Translations under genes and position numbers: made by a program | DNA from: Bacteroidota bacterium | GTDB taxonomy: Bacteria; Bacteroidota; Bacteroidia; Bacteroidales; VadinHA17 | Direction of reading: 5' to 3' | NCBI GenBank assembly: GCA_030642585.1 | Contig: DAOWNN010000110.1 | Location: 1-7,369, forward strand | Length of the DNA stretch: 7,369 nt | Shown here: positions 6,162 through 7,369 of the stretch, in pieces | Layout of the letters: each line of letters begins with the position of its first letter | Position numbering within the stretch: position 1 is the stretch's first letter | Notes under the pieces: model-generated | Databases searched by the model: none | What the model saw: only the letters and a program-made list of their open reading frames with translations | Told to the model about the DNA's origin: nothing

Positions 6162-7369
6162 ATGAGCTATAAGCGAATTTTTATTGGTGTATTTCTAGCG
6201 GTAGCAATAGCTGTTCTTGTATATTTTGGTGTTAGGTATACCAGTAATGAAATGTTTACTGAAAACATCATCATGGATGTTTCTGGAAATTTTGGCCGGG
6301 ATCTGGAAAAGTTTTTTTCCCCGGTGATGTCTGACATTATGAAAATTCAGAATGTGGTCAGCGATAAATCACATACCTTATGGAATGAAGATTCACTACA
6401 ATTGAATTTTTATAAATTTTTCGAGCAACATCCAATTTATTCAACAGCATTTTTTAAAAATGGAGATAAAGGTGAATTTGTTTTTTACAGGGATAGAAAA
6501 ACTTATGTAAGCAGCATAAGGTTTGGGAGATCTCTTTCAGATTCTGTGTACCAGTGGAAGCGATTCTCCAGGCCAGGTGAAATAATGAATCAATGGAATG
6601 AAGTGCTTTCTAATGATCTTGTAAACCAGGATTGGTATGAAGGAAGCCATACATATATTGGAAAGGAACTGATATACTGGGAAGGGCAGTATCAATCGGT
6701 TTTTGTTAAAGAATCTGTATTTACAGGAGCAATAGCATGGATGCCTGAGGTGGGGAACCAACATAGTGCCCTCGCATTTGAGATTCCGGCAAAACACCTG
6801 GTCAAGGCCATGAAGAAATATAACTGGTATCATGAAAGACGTTTATTTATTCTTTCAGACGATGGAGAATTTGTGAATATTCCTGCAAGTTCAAAAGACA
6901 GCATTATTTTTCCCGGGAATAATAACGGCGATACTATTTTTAATGATGTGGTCCTTGCAAGGATAAAAAGTGATCTATCCCTGTTTCAATCAGATTCTGC
7001 TCAAACATTTACTTTTTTCTTAAATGAAGAACCATGGTGGGTGCATATTGACCAGGCAAATATTGATGGAAGGACTATCCAATATGGTATTGCTTTGAGA
7101 GAAAGGGAGCTGCTTTTAGGCAAATTAAGGAAAAACCAGTTCGTACTAATTGTATTATTGGCCTTTTTTATTTTAGGGGCTGCCCGCTTTCTTGTTTGGA
7201 AGAAGAAAACCGTGGGATCTTCAGAGATAGTTGGGAAGAAAGCAAGCTCTGACAGGACAGAAACAGATCTGTTTGAGTTGATAGAGAAAGGAGAGGGGAA
7301 TAAACTTGAGTTTAAATCTTCTTTGAGATGGGACTACCAGCAGGAAAAAGTAAATTCCAGGCTGGAGGA
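6162..7369 (+). CDS. Membrane-anchored Cache-like sensor with Schlafen/AlbA_2 output domain (partial)
   Basis: The frame opens at ATG 6162 and runs off the right edge after 402 full codons, so the C-terminus is missing. Residues 5-24 (RIFIGVFLAVAIAVLVYFGV) form a first transmembrane helix. Residues ~25-325 are a soluble extracytoplasmic region. Within it QDWYEGS (156-162), IYWEGQYQS (171-179), TGAIAWMP (188-195) and RRLFILSDDGEFVNIP (226-241) have the order and look of a double-Cache ligand-binding domain. Residues 326-346 form a second transmembrane helix, followed by a basic stop-transfer WKKK (346-349). After a ~20-residue linker, DLFELIEKGEGNKLEFKSSL (369-388) with RWDYQQEKVN (389-398) is the recognisable beginning of a Schlafen/AlbA_2 domain (Pfam AlbA_2). 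Signal in the envelope is thus probably passed to a cytoplasmic AlbA_2 domain. Ligand and output are unknown. The gene is divergent from the GNAT gene. The TM-sensor-TM layout is clear; the Cache assignment is less certain than the AlbA_2 one. Confidence 0.85.
   Translation, partial: MSYKRIFIGVFLAVAIAVLVYFGVRYTSNEMFTENIIMDVSGNFGRDLEKFFSPVMSDIMKIQNVVSDKSHTLWNEDSLQLNFYKFFEQHPIYSTAFFKNGDKGEFVFYRDRKTYVSSIRFGRSLSDSVYQWKRFSRPGEIMNQWNEVLSNDLVNQDWYEGSHTYIGKELIYWEGQYQSVFVKESVFTGAIAWMPEVGNQHSALAFEIPAKHLVKAMKKYNWYHERRLFILSDDGEFVNIPASSKDSIIFPGNNNGDTIFNDVVLARIKSDLSLFQSDSAQTFTFFLNEEPWWVHIDQANIDGRTIQYGIALRERELLLGKLRKNQFVLIVLLAFFILGAARFLVWKKKTVGSSEIVGKKASSDRTETDLFELIEKGEGNKLEFKSSLRWDYQQEKVNSRLE

Noticed and set aside
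6537..6833. 98-codon open frame on the minus strand
   Set aside because: It is antisense to the continuous sensor reading frame, which has clear domain content; its Cys/His-containing translation matches nothing I recognise.

Overview
The window reads as chromosomal DNA of an AT-rich member of the Bacteroidota, most likely an anaerobic or facultative Bacteroidales/Marinilabiliales-type organism. This is inferred from three things: a DUF3078 outer-membrane-type protein (a family known mainly from this phylum), gene starts without Shine-Dalgarno sequences, and promoter candidates of the TAnnTTTG type. No species can be assigned. No rRNA, tRNA, CRISPR array, transposase or phage gene is visible.

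Layout, left to right. (1) 1-1146, minus strand: a MATE-family multidrug/metabolite efflux pump, cut by the left window edge and lacking its C-terminal end. (2) 1210-2586, minus strand: tryptophanase (tnaA), immediately upstream of the pump and probably co-transcribed with it. (3) 2587-2885: an AT-rich divergent intergenic region with a good tnaA promoter candidate, a weaker promoter candidate for the opposite gene, small dyads and a roughly 185-nt tnaA leader. (4) 2886-4649, plus strand: a secreted, probably outer-membrane DUF3078 protein with a long DS-rich N-terminal region. (5) 4650-4921: a convergent intergenic region packed with small inverted repeats of the kind dispersed in Bacteroidota genomes. 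(6) 4922-6040, minus strand: a GNAT-superfamily protein of about 372 residues, apparently made of two GNAT-like halves. (7) 6041-6161: a short divergent intergenic region. (8) 6162 to the right edge, plus strand: a membrane-anchored sensor protein with a large extracytoplasmic Cache-like domain, a second transmembrane helix and the beginning of a cytoplasmic Schlafen/AlbA_2 domain.

The tnaA-MATE pair suggests a functional unit in which tryptophan is degraded to indole, pyruvate and ammonia and an efflux pump is made from the same transcript. The most unusual item is the protein at the right edge: a one-component transmembrane receptor whose output appears to be an AlbA_2 domain rather than a kinase, cyclase or methyl-accepting domain. 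The remaining genes look like ordinary core or accessory Bacteroidota genes with no clear joint pathway.
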